A stretch of 64,000 bases of DNA, taken from Gelidibacter pelagius. GTDB taxonomy: Bacteria > Bacteroidota > Bacteroidia > Flavobacteriales > Flavobacteriaceae. How positions within the stretch are numbered: position 1 is the first letter of the stretch; every line of letters starts with the position of its first letter. The translations under genes and the position numbers were made by a program. Shown piece after piece: positions 63,928 to 64,000 of this stretch. The notes under the pieces are model-generated. The model was not told the origin of the DNA and ran no database searches. It saw nothing but the letters and a program-made list of their open reading frames with translations. The stretch covers positions 186,001 through 250,000 of the forward strand of contig NZ_JAGEVG010000003.1 of NCBI RefSeq assembly GCF_017581925.1. The letters run 5' to 3'.

Positions 63928-64000
63928 GAAGATCGACACATCGTTTCGCGATTAAATCCTGCGAAAAATGAAATTGAATTTGCAAAAGGGAACACAGTTA

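Overview
The window looks like a chromosomal segment of a marine-type member of the Flavobacteriaceae (Bacteroidota). The signs are an AT-rich base composition, promoters of the Bacteroidota type (-7 box TAnnTTTG), many lipoproteins with a Cys lipobox followed by acidic or Ser/Lys residues, the gliding lipoprotein GldI, a subtilisin-like protease with a type IX secretion C-terminal sorting domain, and small protein families (DUF6122, DUF3810, DUF6503, DUF5683) that are typical of this class. I cannot name genus or species from the sequence alone. No rRNA, tRNA, CRISPR array or prophage was seen.

Layout. 1-3.8 kb is an accessory stretch: an antitoxin with a toxin gene broken by two in-frame stops, an aspartyl-protease-like lipoprotein and a beta-lactamase-fold lipoprotein, all on the minus strand and separated by non-coding elements that share one hairpin. 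3.8-13 kb holds a Ste24-type M48 protease, a SpoU rRNA/tRNA methyltransferase, a DUF6503 lipoprotein, two amidohydrolases and a DUF3810 protein. 13-18.7 kb has a PepD dipeptidase, an IS3 remnant, then the DHH phosphoesterase - gldI - double PPIase operon divergent from ndk. 18.8-25.5 kb has a cold-shock protein, a penicillin acylase, DUF721, recF, a TPR protein and ribH. 25.9-31 kb is one plus-strand run: two small paralogous membrane proteins, mutL, two rhomboids and a membrane-anchored EEP nuclease/phosphatase. 31.3-37 kb is a minus-strand run: parA-parB-DUF5683-dapB-lepB-WbqC-DUF6122. 37-44 kb has two M16 proteases on either side of a DECR-type SDR. 44.6-48.2 kb is pyrG-yidC. 48.3-58.2 kb has a fasciclin lipoprotein, a MORN-like protein, mnmA, the T9SS protease, nitronate monooxygenase, MATE, PAP2 and a lipid kinase. 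58.5-64 kb has a GCDH-like acyl-CoA dehydrogenase, meaB, DUF2911, a DUF4382-like lipoprotein and a J-KTSC protein.

How the genes fit together. Most of the window is housekeeping core. It covers envelope biogenesis and export (yidC, lepB, gldI, PPIases, M16, M48 and rhomboid proteases), nucleotide metabolism (ndk, pyrG), DNA maintenance (recF, mutL, parAB, a DciA-like protein), cofactor and cell-wall precursor supply (ribH, dapB) and acyl-CoA metabolism (DECR-like SDR, acyl-CoA dehydrogenase, MeaB). Junctions of the TAATG or ATGA type mark several operons. The most unusual material lies between the genes: several families of short dispersed palindromes and low-complexity repeats, and the hairpin-bearing elements of the first 2.5 kb. 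I did not find convincing evidence for a wholly new defence or mobile system. The strongest candidates for follow-up are the cassette-like elements at 750-935 and 2285-2460, the paired small membrane proteins before mutL, and the altered endonuclease motif of MutL.
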